Shown: one piece after another, positions 7,210-16,657 of the stretch
Layout: each line of letters starts with the position of its first letter
How positions within the stretch are numbered: the stretch's first letter is position 1
From: Clostridiales bacterium
GTDB lineage: Bacteria > Bacillota > Clostridia > Christensenellales > Aristaeellaceae
Length of the DNA: 64,000 nucleotides
Reading direction: 5' to 3'
Assembly: GCA_017569285.1 (NCBI GenBank)
Contig: CP069419.1
Span: 1,302,001 to 1,366,000, forward strand
Made by a program: the position numbers and the translations under genes
Notes under the pieces: generated by a model
Told to the model about the DNA's origin: nothing
What the model saw: only the letters and a program-made list of their open reading frames with translations
Database searches by the model: none

Positions 7210-7971
7210 ATGAAACGCCTGCCCTGCCTGGCCGCCATCGTTGATTTCGACCGGACGCTGCTCCGTACGGATAAAACCATCTCCGGCTACACCGTCCGCG
7301 TCCTGCAGCTCTGGCAGGAAAACGGGGGCCGGCTCTTCGCCGCCACCGCGCGGCCGGAGCGGGCCATCGGGGAATACTGCCGGCAGGTCGCCTTCGATGC
7401 GGTCTGCACGCTGAACGGTGCCCGGACGATCACGAAGGATTCCGTGATTGAGAACCCCATCCCGGAAGGCAGTGCCCTTTCCGTGCTGGAACAGTTTTCC
7501 GCCATCCCCGGCATCGTCCTTTCCGTGGAAGCGGAAAACGGGATTTACGCCAATATGGATATCCCGCCCTGGGCGCCGAAGGTCACGGACCGCCTCCTGG
7601 ATCTTCCCCTGGCGGAGAAAATCTATAAAATTCTCGCCAGCCATCCGGAGCTCCCGGCGGATCAGCTGGCGGTCCGCCTGCCGGATGATACCTACTTTTC
7701 CGTGGCCGAGGGGAAACTGCTCCAGGTCATGAGCCGCTCCGCCACCAAATGGAACGGCGTCCGGAATATGCTGGACGCATTCGGGATTGATCCGACCCGG
7801 GCGGTCTTCTTCGGCGATGACAATGATGATATTGAGCCCATCCGGCAGTGCGGCTGCGGGGTTGCGGTCCGCAATGCCCTGGAGGATGTCCGGGCGGCCG
7901 CGGATGAAATTGCGGAAAGCAACGATGAGGACGGGGTTGCCCGGTTCCTGGAGCGGCTGATGAATTCGTAA
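7210..7971 (+). CDS. Cof-type HAD-superfamily phosphatase
   Basis: A 253-residue HAD-IIB (Cof/YxeH-like) hydrolase. Motif I is DFDRTLLRTD, with the nucleophile Asp and acid/base Asp present but Arg in place of the usual Gly. Motif III/IV region reads SRSATKWNGVRNML and FFGDDNDDIEPIRQCG, the usual K...GDxxND pattern, and a C2-type cap lies between. Such enzymes dephosphorylate sugar phosphates or cofactors with broad specificity. ATG 7210 has AGGAGG 6 bases upstream. It lies 76 bp after znuA with no terminator or obvious promoter between, so it may be read from the zinc-controlled promoter. Confidence 0.9.
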   Translation: MKRLPCLAAIVDFDRTLLRTDKTISGYTVRVLQLWQENGGRLFAATARPERAIGEYCRQVAFDAVCTLNGARTITKDSVIENPIPEGSALSVLEQFSAIPGIVLSVEAENGIYANMDIPPWAPKVTDRLLDLPLAEKIYKILASHPELPADQLAVRLPDDTYFSVAEGKLLQVMSRSATKWNGVRNMLDAFGIDPTRAVFFGDDNDDIEPIRQCGCGVAVRNALEDVRAAADEIAESNDEDGVARFLERLMNS

Positions 7972-7984
7972 TGAAGAAACAAAA

Positions 7985-8013
7985 GCGCCGGAAGTGCTGT
8001 GCACTTCCGGCGC
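7985..8013. terminator. Bidirectional terminator
   Basis: A perfect 13-bp stem (7985-7997 with 8001-8013) with T-rich flanks on both strands ends the HAD gene and the converging M28 peptidase gene. Confidence 0.85.
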
Positions 8014-8028
8014 CTTTCATTTTCCCGG

Positions 8029-9258
8029 TTACTCTTTCCGGCGCTTCCGGAGCAGGTATTCATCCAGTTTGGTTTTCACGCTGTCCGGGATTTCCCGGGA
8101 AACGGGGCACTTCACCGCGTCCGCCATGGCCAGCGTAAAGTCGGTGAGGAAATCGATATCCTCAGCCAGCTGCGTTTCGGAAAGCAGCGTCTTGGTATCA
8201 TAGCGGTTATGAATGGTCGCCTGGGACTTGGGGGCGATCCGCGCAAAGGACAGTGCCGGCACTCCGTGATCCGCGAAGGGGGTGGAGTCGCTGGAATAAA
8301 CATCCTGCCGCCCGTACAGGCCCCATCCGCGCAGGGCGCAGAAATACTCAATGAAATGGAGCAGCTTGTCTTCCGCGCTGACGCAGGTGATGAACCGTCC
8401 CATATAGGTGCCGATCATATCCAGGTTGATGTTCAGCGCAACCTTCCCCAGTTCTTTTTCATGGGCCGCGGTATACGCCTTGGAACCCAGCAGGCCGACT
8501 TCCTCGCTGCCGCAGAACACGAACCGCAGCCCGTAGCGGAGCGGGGCCTTTTCGCGCAGCGCTTCCATGATTCCCAGCAGTCCCACGCAGCCGGACATAT
8601 TGTCATACGCGCCGTGGGAAAGCGGCGTGGAATCGTAATGGGCCGTCAGCACGATCCATTCGTCGGTTCTCCCGGGAATCTCCGCTACCACGTTCTGGGA
8701 TTCCCCGGCGGTTTCCTCCTGCTCAATCCGGATCGATACCGACGCGGGAGCGGATTTCACCAGCTCAAAGGCGTCCTTCGCGTTGATATTGACGCACGGC
8801 ACCTTCTTCCCCAGGGATACGTAGGGGCGCAGCATCTTCTGGTCGATATCCCGGTCTTCAAAGTGGATATCCCCGTCGTAGGTAATGAATCCGACCGCGC
8901 CGGCATTCAGCAGGTCATGGTAAACCCAGTAGGTAATCCCCGTATCCAGCAGGACGATCTTTCCCTTCGCCTGCGCGCAGGAAGCCGGGTCCGTATTGGG
9001 CAGGTAGCACAGCGGCGCTTCCACGCTTCCGCTGCCGCACAGCTTGTACCCCTTGCAGGGGATCTCCCGGCCGTCGGCGGTCAGCACCGCTTCCCGGATC
9101 TCCGCCGTCCATACGTCAAACGGCTCCAGGGCGGCCTGTACGCCGTATTTCCGGCATTCCTCCGCCAGGTAAACCGCCGCCGTCTTTTCCGCCTCCGAAC
9201 CGCTGGTCCGGATGTAGTCCGTCCTGTCCAGAATCTCCCTGATCTTTTCCTGTGTCAT
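8029..9258 (-). CDS. M28-family metallopeptidase (aminopeptidase)
   Basis: A 409-residue di-zinc peptidase. Ligand motifs appear in order: LTAHYDSTP (His, Asp), GAYDNMSGC (bridging Asp), FCGSEEVGLLGS (catalytic Glu and Glu ligand), LNLDMIGT-like Asp, and ATIHNRYDT (His). A PA-like insertion sits between the N-terminal helices and the catalytic core (residues about 70-190). There is no signal peptide, so it is probably cytoplasmic. ATG 9258 is chosen because AAGGAG lies 9 bases upstream; the frame is open 40 codons further but without a ribosome site. A terminator separates it from the SGNH gene upstream. Confidence 0.92.
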   Translation of the reverse strand: MTQEKIREILDRTDYIRTSGSEAEKTAAVYLAEECRKYGVQAALEPFDVWTAEIREAVLTADGREIPCKGYKLCGSGSVEAPLCYLPNTDPASCAQAKGKIVLLDTGITYWVYHDLLNAGAVGFITYDGDIHFEDRDIDQKMLRPYVSLGKKVPCVNINAKDAFELVKSAPASVSIRIEQEETAGESQNVVAEIPGRTDEWIVLTAHYDSTPLSHGAYDNMSGCVGLLGIMEALREKAPLRYGLRFVFCGSEEVGLLGSKAYTAAHEKELGKVALNINLDMIGTYMGRFITCVSAEDKLLHFIEYFCALRGWGLYGRQDVYSSDSTPFADHGVPALSFARIAPKSQATIHNRYDTKTLLSETQLAEDIDFLTDFTLAMADAVKCPVSREIPDSVKTKLDEYLLRKRRKE

Positions 9259-9325
9259 GCTGTTTTTCTCCTTCAGCCGGGTCTTCTCTTCCATTGATCC
9301 GGTATATATTCGTATATATTCGCCG

Positions 9326-9363
9326 AAAACAGGCGCTGCCCCTGCTTTTCGCAGGGGCAGCGC
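9326..9363 (-). terminator. Terminator after the SGNH hydrolase gene
   Basis: A 13-bp perfect stem (9333-9345 with 9351-9363) and a short minus-strand T run (9327-9330), 12 bp past the stop codon. Confidence 0.75.
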
Positions 9364-9374
9364 GTAAACCGGAT

Positions 9375-9998
9375 TCACAGGAGCGCCCGGAGCGCCTCCC
9401 GGACCGCCGCGGCAAACCGGGCGTGTCCTTCCGGGTCCATATGTTCTTCATCGGCCGGGCTGGCCGCCGCGTAATCGGACGCGGCCAGGAAGCTGTTCCC
9501 CCGCCGGGCCGCGATCCCGCGGTAAATTTCCCGCAGCGCTTCGCACACCCGCACGGACTGCCGGTCAAACGCCGGGTCCTTGTCCGGTCTCCATACGTCT
9601 TCTCCCAGCCGCAGCGGGGAGCAGACCAGGATCCGTTCCGGAGGCACCAGGTTTTCGAACCGGTCCAGGCATTGTTCCAGCCCGCGGCCGATTTCCTCCG
9701 GTGCGGCATGGAAAGCGGCCTTGCAGTCGTTGGTGCCGAGCATCAGGATCACGGCATCCAGGTTTTCCGTCCCGGCATACCGGGCAATATCGTCGATTCC
9801 CCGGAGGCCCGGCCGCACCGGATCCTCATACACGGTGGTGCGTCCGCATACGCCGTCCTCCAGGATCCGGATCCCCCGGCTTTCCAGTTCCTTCTGCAGC
9901 CGGCCCGTCCAGCGGACGTCCGCGGGATACCGTTCCCCCGCGGAGGCGGGAACCAGTCCCCATGTGTTGGAATCCCCGAAAGCCAGTACCTGTTTCAT
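9375..9998 (-). CDS. SGNH/GDSL-type hydrolase
   Basis: A 207-residue esterase-like protein with the four SGNH blocks: FGDSNTWG (nucleophile Ser), GVCGRTT (block II Gly), MLGTNDCK (Asn) and DEEHMDPEGH (catalytic Asp-x-x-His). No signal peptide is present, so an intracellular ester or acyl hydrolase is likely. The family includes lysophospholipases and carbohydrate deacetylases; the substrate here is unknown. It starts 13 bp after nifU and probably shares the nifS-nifU transcript, which ends at the terminator at 9326. Confidence 0.9.
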   Translation of the reverse strand: MKQVLAFGDSNTWGLVPASAGERYPADVRWTGRLQKELESRGIRILEDGVCGRTTVYEDPVRPGLRGIDDIARYAGTENLDAVILMLGTNDCKAAFHAAPEEIGRGLEQCLDRFENLVPPERILVCSPLRLGEDVWRPDKDPAFDRQSVRVCEALREIYRGIAARRGNSFLAASDYAAASPADEEHMDPEGHARFAAAVREALRALL

Positions 9999-10011
9999 GC
10001 CGTTTCTTCCT

Positions 10012-10401
10012 TTATTCTGCGGCCCCTTTCTCCTGCCGTTTCCGGTAGTCCTCCAGGGCGGACTGGATGGCCTCCTCCGCGAGTACGGAGCAGTGGAGCT
10101 TGTGGGCCGGAAGGCCGTCCAGCGCTTCCGTCACCGCCTGGTTCGTCAGCTGCATCGCTTCGGAAAGCGGCTTGCCCTTGATCATCTCCGTGGCCATGGA
10201 GCTGGAGGCGATCGCGCTGCCGCAGCCGAATGTTTCAAACTTCACGTCCTGGATGATGTCATCCTCAATCTTCAGGTACATCTTCATGATGTCCCCGCAC
10301 TTGGCGTTGCCGACTTCGCCCACGGCATTCGCGTCCTCAATGACGCCCACATTCCGCGGATGAAGGAAATGGTCCATGACTTTTTCACTGTACAGTGCCA
10401 T
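10012..10401 (-). CDS. nifU: NifU/IscU-type Fe-S cluster scaffold protein
   Basis: A 129-residue scaffold of the IscU N-terminal class. Three conserved cysteines are visible in NAKCGDIM, FGCGSAIASSS and LHCSVLAEEA, with the Asp after the first Cys that favours cluster release. ATG 10401 is chosen because GGGAGG lies 9 bases upstream and the protein then begins MALYSEKVMDHFLHPRNVG, as is usual for the family. It follows nifS by 17 bp, giving the standard minimal clostridial Fe-S assembly pair: the desulfurase supplies sulfur that is built into clusters on this protein. Confidence 0.95.
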   Translation of the reverse strand: MALYSEKVMDHFLHPRNVGVIEDANAVGEVGNAKCGDIMKMYLKIEDDIIQDVKFETFGCGSAIASSSMATEMIKGKPLSEAMQLTNQAVTEALDGLPAHKLHCSVLAEEAIQSALEDYRKRQEKGAAE

Positions 10402-10418
10402 CTTGCTGTCCCTCCCGG

Positions 10419-11606
<1,188 letters not shown>

Positions 11607-11648
11607 TCCGTAATCTCCTTTGCTTGGGTCTGGGTCGTTACCACGGGC

Positions 11649-11681
11649 ATTATATTCCATTTTGCCTACTATGTCAATAGG
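11649..11681 (-). promoter_or_regulatory. nifS promoter with overlapping inverted repeat
   Basis: Minus strand: TTGACA (11672-11677), 17 bp, TATAAT (11649-11654). The imperfect inverted repeat CCTATTGACATAGTAGG (11665-11681) covers the -35, a layout suited to an Rrf2-type repressor. No such regulator gene is nearby. Confidence 0.75.
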
Positions 11682-11805
11682 TAATTAAACGGCCTCTTTC
11701 GCGCTTCAAAATTCATGTTTGACATAAAGTGAACTCGAAGGTTTACCATTCTTTTCAGGAAGGAAAAATACACATCGGATCATCATTCATCGGGAGGAAG
11801 GTCAT

Positions 11806-12336
11806 ATGTTCGGTTTCAATTACTACACCCCCACCAAGGTCGTTTTCGGAAAGGGCACGGAGTCCCGGGTGGCGGAGCTGGTCCGGGAATTTGGCGGCAA
11901 AAAGGTCCTGATTCATTACGGCGGCGGGAGCGTCATCCGCTCCGGCCTCCTGCAGCGGGTTACGGATACGCTGGATGCGGCCGGTATCCCCTACGTCACA
12001 CTGGGCGGCGCGGGCCTTGCCGCCGTATGGGGAAGCTGGGCGCGCTATGTCTGCCCGGAATGCCTGCCCCGGTTCAAACGCTTTGCCCTCAATGTGATGG
12101 GCGTGGATCCGTCCGGTACGGATGCGGAAATCGCCCTGCGGGGAATCGAAGCGCTGGAGGCCTTCTTCCGCCGGATCGGAATGCCCACGAACCTGCGGGA
12201 GCTGGGAGTGGCCGCCACGGACGAGGACCTGGCCCTCATGGCCCACAAGTGCGCGGTCGGCGTCGGCGGCGCCATGGGCTCCGCCCGCCTGCTGAAAGAA
12301 GAGGATATGCTGGCCATCTACCAGGCCAGCCGGTAA
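11806..12336 (+). pseudogene. Iron-containing alcohol dehydrogenase with large internal in-frame deletion
   Basis: The 176-codon frame has the N-terminus of a butanol-dehydrogenase/YqhD-type Fe-ADH (FNYYTPTKVVFGKG, GGKKVLIHYGGGSVIRSG) joined near residues 67-70 (about 12003-12015) directly to the family's C-terminal third (AGLAAVWGSWARYV, GIEALEAFFRRIGMPTNL). Full-length relatives are about 385 residues, so roughly 210 residues are missing, including the second NAD-binding part and all Asp/His iron ligands. The remaining frame is intact and keeps a GGGAGG ribosome site. It is almost surely inactive as a dehydrogenase: a decayed gene, or less likely a repurposed fragment. Confidence 0.8.
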
Positions 12337-12346
12337 ATCCCGGTGT

Positions 12347-12374
12347 CCCGGACCGTACGATCCGGGGTTTTTTT
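12347..12374 (+). terminator. Terminator after the ADH remnant
   Basis: CCCGGA (12347-12352), 8-base loop, TCCGGG (12361-12366) and seven T residues. Confidence 0.75.
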
Positions 12375-12458
12375 GATTCCCCGGCAGATGGATGGTTCGG
12401 GGAACCGGAAAGCCCGTGCCCCGGGCGGTCGGAACAGAAAAGGTAAGATTTTTTCGAT

Positions 12459-12554
12459 CGCAATCGATTACGTTTAAAAATGATTTGCATATTTGCATTT
12501 GTTGCTGAAATCGGCTTTGATTCTGTTGACAGTAGGTCCGTTTTGTGCTAAATT
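12459..12554 (+). promoter_or_regulatory. chvE promoter with LacI-type operator-like site
   Basis: TTGACA (12526-12531), 17 bp, TAAATT (12549-12554). About 55 bp upstream lies the near palindrome CGCAATCGATTACG (12459-12472), centred on ATCGAT, with the shape of LacI-family operators that often control sugar ABC operons. The rest of the 308-bp gap between the ADH remnant and chvE is AT-rich leader without other signals I can see. Confidence 0.6.
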
Positions 12555-12644
12555 ACGACCAGATGTGAAATGGTTTGAACCCATATATCTTTTGAATTTA
12601 TAGGACAGTTGTCCTGTAAAAAATAAAAAGGAGTGTGTAACCCT

Positions 12645-13706
12645 ATGAAGAAGATCTTGGCTCTGGTTATTGCCCTGGCTCTGTGTCTCGGCTGCGCTTC
12701 CGCGTTCGCGGATACCGTCGGTGTTTCCATGCCGACCAAGGATCTGCAGCGTTGGAATCAGGATGGTGCCAACATGGAAGCCCTGCTGAAGGATGCCGGC
12801 TATGATGTCGACCTTCAGTTCGCCTCCAACGACGTTCAGCAGCAGCTGAACCAGGTAACGAACATGATCAACAACGGCTGCAAGGTCGTCGTGATCGCCG
12901 CCATCCAGGGCGATGCTCTGGGTTCTGCGCTGGAACTGGCCAATGAAAAGGGCGTCAAAGTCATCGCTTATGACCGCCTGCTGATGGCCTCTGAGTTCGT
13001 TGACTACTATGCCACCTTCGACAACTACATGGTCGGCACCGTGCAGGGCACCTATGTGAAGGAACAGCTGGACCTGGACAATGCGGAAGGCCCCTTCAAC
13101 CTCGAAATCACCGCTGGCGACCCCGGTGACAACAACGCCCTTTACTTCTATCAGGGTGCAATCGATGTCCTGAAGCCCTACATCGACGCTGGCAAGCTGG
13201 TCATCCCGTCCAGCCAGTTCGAATTCGCTGATGTTGCCACCCCCAGCTGGAAGACTGACGTTGCCCAGACCCGTGCGGACGGCATCCTGGCTTCCTTCTA
13301 TGCCGGCGGCGAAAACATCGATGCCTGGCTGTGCTCCAACGACTCCACCGCCCTGGGCGTCACCCTCGCTCTGGAAGCGAACTACGATGGCGAATGGCCG
13401 ATCATCACCGGTCAGGACTGCGACGTTTCCAACACCAACAACATGATCGATGGCAAACAGTCCATGTCCGTATTCAAGGACACCCGGACCCTGGCTGCTC
13501 AGGTCGTGAAGATGGTTGGCCAGATCCTGAAGGGTGAAGAGGTTGACGTCAACGACACCGAAACCTATAACAACGGCGTCAAGGTCGTTCCTTCCTTCCT
13601 GTGCGAGCCCGTATTCGCGGATGCCAACAACTACAAGACCCTGCTGATCGATTCCGGCTACTACATTGAGACGGCTGACGGTCACGTTGACAAGCTTCCC
13701 GAATAA
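12645..13706 (+). CDS. chvE: ChvE-type multiple-sugar ABC transporter substrate-binding protein
   Basis: A 353-residue periplasmic-binding protein of the ribose/galactose (PBP1) fold. An export signal (MKKILALVIALALCLGCASA) is followed by VGVSMPTKDLQRWNQDG, where W and the charged residues suit sugar stacking. AYDRLLMASEFVDYY and ITGQDCDVSNTNNM lie where the sugar ligands usually sit. The LGC in the signal might serve as a lipidation site, though the -3 residue is not canonical. ATG 12645 has AAAAGGAG 11 bases upstream. The codon choice is more biased toward C-ending and a few preferred codons than its neighbours, suggesting high expression. It heads the chvE-mmsA-mmsB operon; ChvE relatives bind aldoses such as arabinose, galactose, glucose and xylose. 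Confidence 0.93.
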   Translation: MKKILALVIALALCLGCASAFADTVGVSMPTKDLQRWNQDGANMEALLKDAGYDVDLQFASNDVQQQLNQVTNMINNGCKVVVIAAIQGDALGSALELANEKGVKVIAYDRLLMASEFVDYYATFDNYMVGTVQGTYVKEQLDLDNAEGPFNLEITAGDPGDNNALYFYQGAIDVLKPYIDAGKLVIPSSQFEFADVATPSWKTDVAQTRADGILASFYAGGENIDAWLCSNDSTALGVTLALEANYDGEWPIITGQDCDVSNTNNMIDGKQSMSVFKDTRTLAAQVVKMVGQILKGEEVDVNDTETYNNGVKVVPSFLCEPVFADANNYKTLLIDSGYYIETADGHVDKLPE

Positions 13707-13731
13707 TTGAACCCGAATCCGATTTTGTCCT

Positions 13732-13762
13732 GGATGCAGGCGGGCAAGGCCCGCCTGCATCC
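13732..13762 (+). other. Intercistronic hairpin between chvE and mmsA
   Basis: A perfect 14-bp stem (13732-13745 with 13749-13762) with an AAG loop and no proper T run. Such hairpins after binding-protein genes usually stabilise the upstream mRNA or stop only part of transcription. A second 8-bp hairpin (13802-13820) precedes the mmsA ribosome site. Confidence 0.75.
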
Positions 13763-13842
13763 TTTAGGAATTCTGAGATTTCTCACCGCTCAAACGTCCT
13801 GCAGACCGTGGGACGGTCTGAAAGGAAAGCTGGAGGAGAGCC

Positions 13843-15387
13843 ATGGCAAAAATATTGCTGGAAATGCGGAACATTACCAAAACATTCCCGGGTGTCAAGG
13901 CCCTTGACAACGTGAATTTTCAGGTGGAAGAAGGGGAAATCCATGCGCTGGTCGGTGAAAACGGCGCCGGAAAATCCACCCTCATGAATGTATTGAGTGG
14001 CATTTACCCCTACGGCACCTATGAAGGGGACATCGTCTACGATGGAAAAGTCTGCCAGTTCCATACGATTAAAGACTCCGAAAAACTGGGCATCGTCATC
14101 ATCCACCAGGAGCTGGCGCTGGTTCCGGAAATGACGATCGGCGAAAATATGTACCTGGGCAATGAATGCGGTCACAAATTCGCCATCAACTGGAATAAAA
14201 CCTATTCTGAAGCTGATAAATACCTGAAGATGGTCGGGCTTTCCGAAAGTTCCAAGACATTGATCAAGGATATCGGTACCGGCAAACAGCAGCTGGTGGA
14301 AATTGCGAAGGCCCTGGCCAAGAACGCGAAGCTGCTGATCCTGGACGAGCCCACATCCTCCCTGAACGAAGAAGATTCCCGCGCGCTGCTCGACCTCATG
14401 CTCGAGTTCAAAAAGCAGGGGATGACCATGATCATCATCTCCCATAAGCTGAATGAGGTCGCCTACGTAGCGGATACGATAACGGTGGTCCGCGATGGAG
14501 CCACGATTGAAACAATCGATAATCGGGGAACGGAGCCGGTCTCCGAGGAACGGATTATCAAAGGAATGGTCGGCCGTGAAATGACGAACCGGTTCCCCAA
14601 ACGGGAAGGGGTTCAGATCGGCGACATCAAAATGGAAATCAGCAACTGGACCGTTCATCATCCGCTCTATCCGGAGCGCAAGGTGGTGGACAATGTTTCC
14701 ATGTATGTCCGCAAAGGCGAAGTCGTAGGAATCTACGGCCTGATGGGTGCCGGACGGACAGAGCTGGGCATGAGCATCTTCGGTCAGAGCTACGGTGTCA
14801 ACTTTTCCGGCAAGCTGAAAATTGACGGAAAGGACGTTCACCTGAAAAAGAGCGAGGCCGATGCCATTAAACACAAGATCGCCTATGTCACCGAGGATCG
14901 GAAGGGAAACGGCCTGGTCCTGAGCCAGTCCATCAAGGTCAACACTTCCCTGGCCAACCTGGATGAGATTTCCAGCCATACGGTCATCGACGGAGATAAG
15001 GAATACGCCGTGGCTGAAGAATACCGCGACAAGCTGAAAATCAAAACTCCTTCCGTGGAACAGCTGGTGGGCAACCTCTCCGGCGGTAACCAGCAGAAGG
15101 TGCTGCTGGCCAAATGGATGTTCGCCCATCCCGATATTATGATCCTCGATGAGCCGACCCGCGGTATTGACGTCGGCGCCAAATACGAAATCTACTGCAT
15201 CATCAACGACCTGGCAGCAGAAGGAAAATCCGTGATCATGATTTCCTCCGAGCTGCCGGAAGTACTGGGCATGAGCGACCGGATCTACATCATGAACGAA
15301 GGAAAATTCGTCGGTGAGATGAAGGCGGAAGAGGCAACACAGGAAAGCATTATGGCTGTGATCCTCCAGTCGGGAAGAGGTGATTGA
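13843..15387 (+). CDS. mmsA: Sugar ABC transporter ATP-binding protein, double NBD
   Basis: A 514-residue protein with two fused nucleotide-binding domains, as in RbsA/XylG/GguA. The first has Walker [10 protein letters not shown], a signature-like [13 protein letters not shown] and Walker [12 protein letters not shown]. The second has the degenerate P-loop GLMGAGRTE typical of the family, a full [14 protein letters not shown] signature and [26 protein letters not shown] is a family marker. ATG 13843 follows GGAGGAG. It energises the two permeases encoded directly downstream and is fed by ChvE. The stop codon is two bases before the mmsB start. Confidence 0.95.
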   Translation: MAKILLEMRNITKTFPGVKALDNVNFQVEEGEIHALVGENGAGKSTLMNVLSGIYPYGTYEGDIVYDGKVCQFHTIKDSEKLGIVIIHQELALVPEMTIGENMYLGNECGHKFAINWNKTYSEADKYLKMVGLSESSKTLIKDIGTGKQQLVEIAKALAKNAKLLILDEPTSSLNEEDSRALLDLMLEFKKQGMTMIIISHKLNEVAYVADTITVVRDGATIETIDNRGTEPVSEERIIKGMVGREMTNRFPKREGVQIGDIKMEISNWTVHHPLYPERKVVDNVSMYVRKGEVVGIYGLMGAGRTELGMSIFGQSYGVNFSGKLKIDGKDVHLKKSEADAIKHKIAYVTEDRKGNGLVLSQSIKVNTSLANLDEISSHTVIDGDKEYAVAEEYRDKLKIKTPSVEQLVGNLSGGNQQKVLLAKWMFAHPDIMILDEPTRGIDVGAKYEIYCIINDLAAEGKSVIMISSELPEVLGMSDRIYIMNEGKFVGEMKAEEATQESIMAVILQSGRGD

Positions 15388-15389
15388 TC

Positions 15390-16637
15390 ATGAGTGAACG
15401 GAATTTCAACGCCGGGGCATTCTTCCGTAAATATACGATGACCATTGCCCTGTTTGTTGTCACGATCGGCTTTGCCATCTTAACCCAGGGGAAAATCCTG
15501 CTTCCGGCCAACATCACCGGCCTGATTTCTGAAAACGCCTATGTGTTTGTACTGGCCACCGGTATGCTGTTGTGCATCCTCACCGGCGGAAACATCGACC
15601 TTTCCGTCGGTTCGGTTGTCTGCTTTACGGCAGCGGTCGGATGTACGATGATGGTATCCGGTGTCAATGTATGGATTGTCGTGCTGACCATGCTGGCCAT
15701 AGGTCTGGTGATCGGCGCTTTCCAGGGCTTCTGGATCGCCAAGCTGCATGTTCCGGCATTCATCGCAACGCTGGCCGGCATGTATGCCTTCCGTGGCTTG
15801 ACCAATGTAGTGCTGAACGGCCTGCGCGTGGACGTTACCAACCAGACCTTTCTGGACCTCTTCGGCAACGGCAAGACCAGCTATATCCCGGATTTGATCC
15901 GGCAGTCCAGTGAAAGCCTCAACGGGTTGTTCACCAAGGACAATGCCTTCCTGAGCGGGCTGATCGGAACCAACTTTGTCGAAAAGTTCAACCTGACCTG
16001 CCTGGTCATCGGCGTGATATTCGTCCTGGTGTTTATCATTCTGAGAATCCGGAAAATCCTGGTGCAGAAAAAGTTGGGAATCAGCCAGTCCATTCCGGGG
16101 CAGGTCATTTCAATGGTGATCATCTCCGCGCTGGTGATCTGGATTACGTTCAAAATGGCGTGTTACCGGGGCTTTCCGAATGTGCTCATCTGGATCGGCC
16201 TGGTATTGGGCGTCTATGCCTATGTGACCACCAAAACAGCGATGGGCCGCCATCTGTATGCGGTCGGCGGCAATGAAAAAGCCACTGCCCTTTCCGGTGT
16301 CAAAACGCGGAATGTCTATTGGTTTGCCTATGCCAACATCGGCCTGCTGGCCGGTCTGGCAGGCATCCTGACAGCCGCCCGCGCGAAGGGCATCGACCCG
16401 GTATACGGCGAAGGCTATGAGATGGATGCCATCGCATCCTGCTTCATCGGCGGCGCCTCCGCATACGGCGGAACCGGCAAGGTTTCCGGTATGATCATCG
16501 GTGCCCTGCTGATGGGTATTATCAACAAAGGTATGATCATCATCGGTGTTGACGCGAACTACCAGAAGGTGGTCAAGGGCCTGGTGCTGCTGATCGCCGT
16601 AATCTTCGACGTGCTGTCCAAACGGCAGAAACGGTAA
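15390..16637 (+). CDS. mmsB: Sugar ABC transporter permease (GguB/MmsB type)
   Basis: A 415-residue BPD_transp_2-family permease with about ten hydrophobic segments. Family motifs are LTGGNIDLSVGSVVCF near the N-terminus, HVPAFIATLAGMYAFRGLTN in the middle and YEMDAIASCFIGGASAYGG near the end. ATG 15390 is used, with AGAGGTGA upstream and a near overlap with the mmsA stop; an in-frame TTG at 15384 is less likely. A paralogous permease follows, so the membrane part may be a heterodimer. Confidence 0.93.
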   Translation: MSERNFNAGAFFRKYTMTIALFVVTIGFAILTQGKILLPANITGLISENAYVFVLATGMLLCILTGGNIDLSVGSVVCFTAAVGCTMMVSGVNVWIVVLTMLAIGLVIGAFQGFWIAKLHVPAFIATLAGMYAFRGLTNVVLNGLRVDVTNQTFLDLFGNGKTSYIPDLIRQSSESLNGLFTKDNAFLSGLIGTNFVEKFNLTCLVIGVIFVLVFIILRIRKILVQKKLGISQSIPGQVISMVIISALVIWITFKMACYRGFPNVLIWIGLVLGVYAYVTTKTAMGRHLYAVGGNEKATALSGVKTRNVYWFAYANIGLLAGLAGILTAARAKGIDPVYGEGYEMDAIASCFIGGASAYGGTGKVSGMIIGALLMGIINKGMIIIGVDANYQKVVKGLVLLIAVIFDVLSKRQKR

Positions 16638-16657
16638 CGCAGGGAGGAGGACATAGT

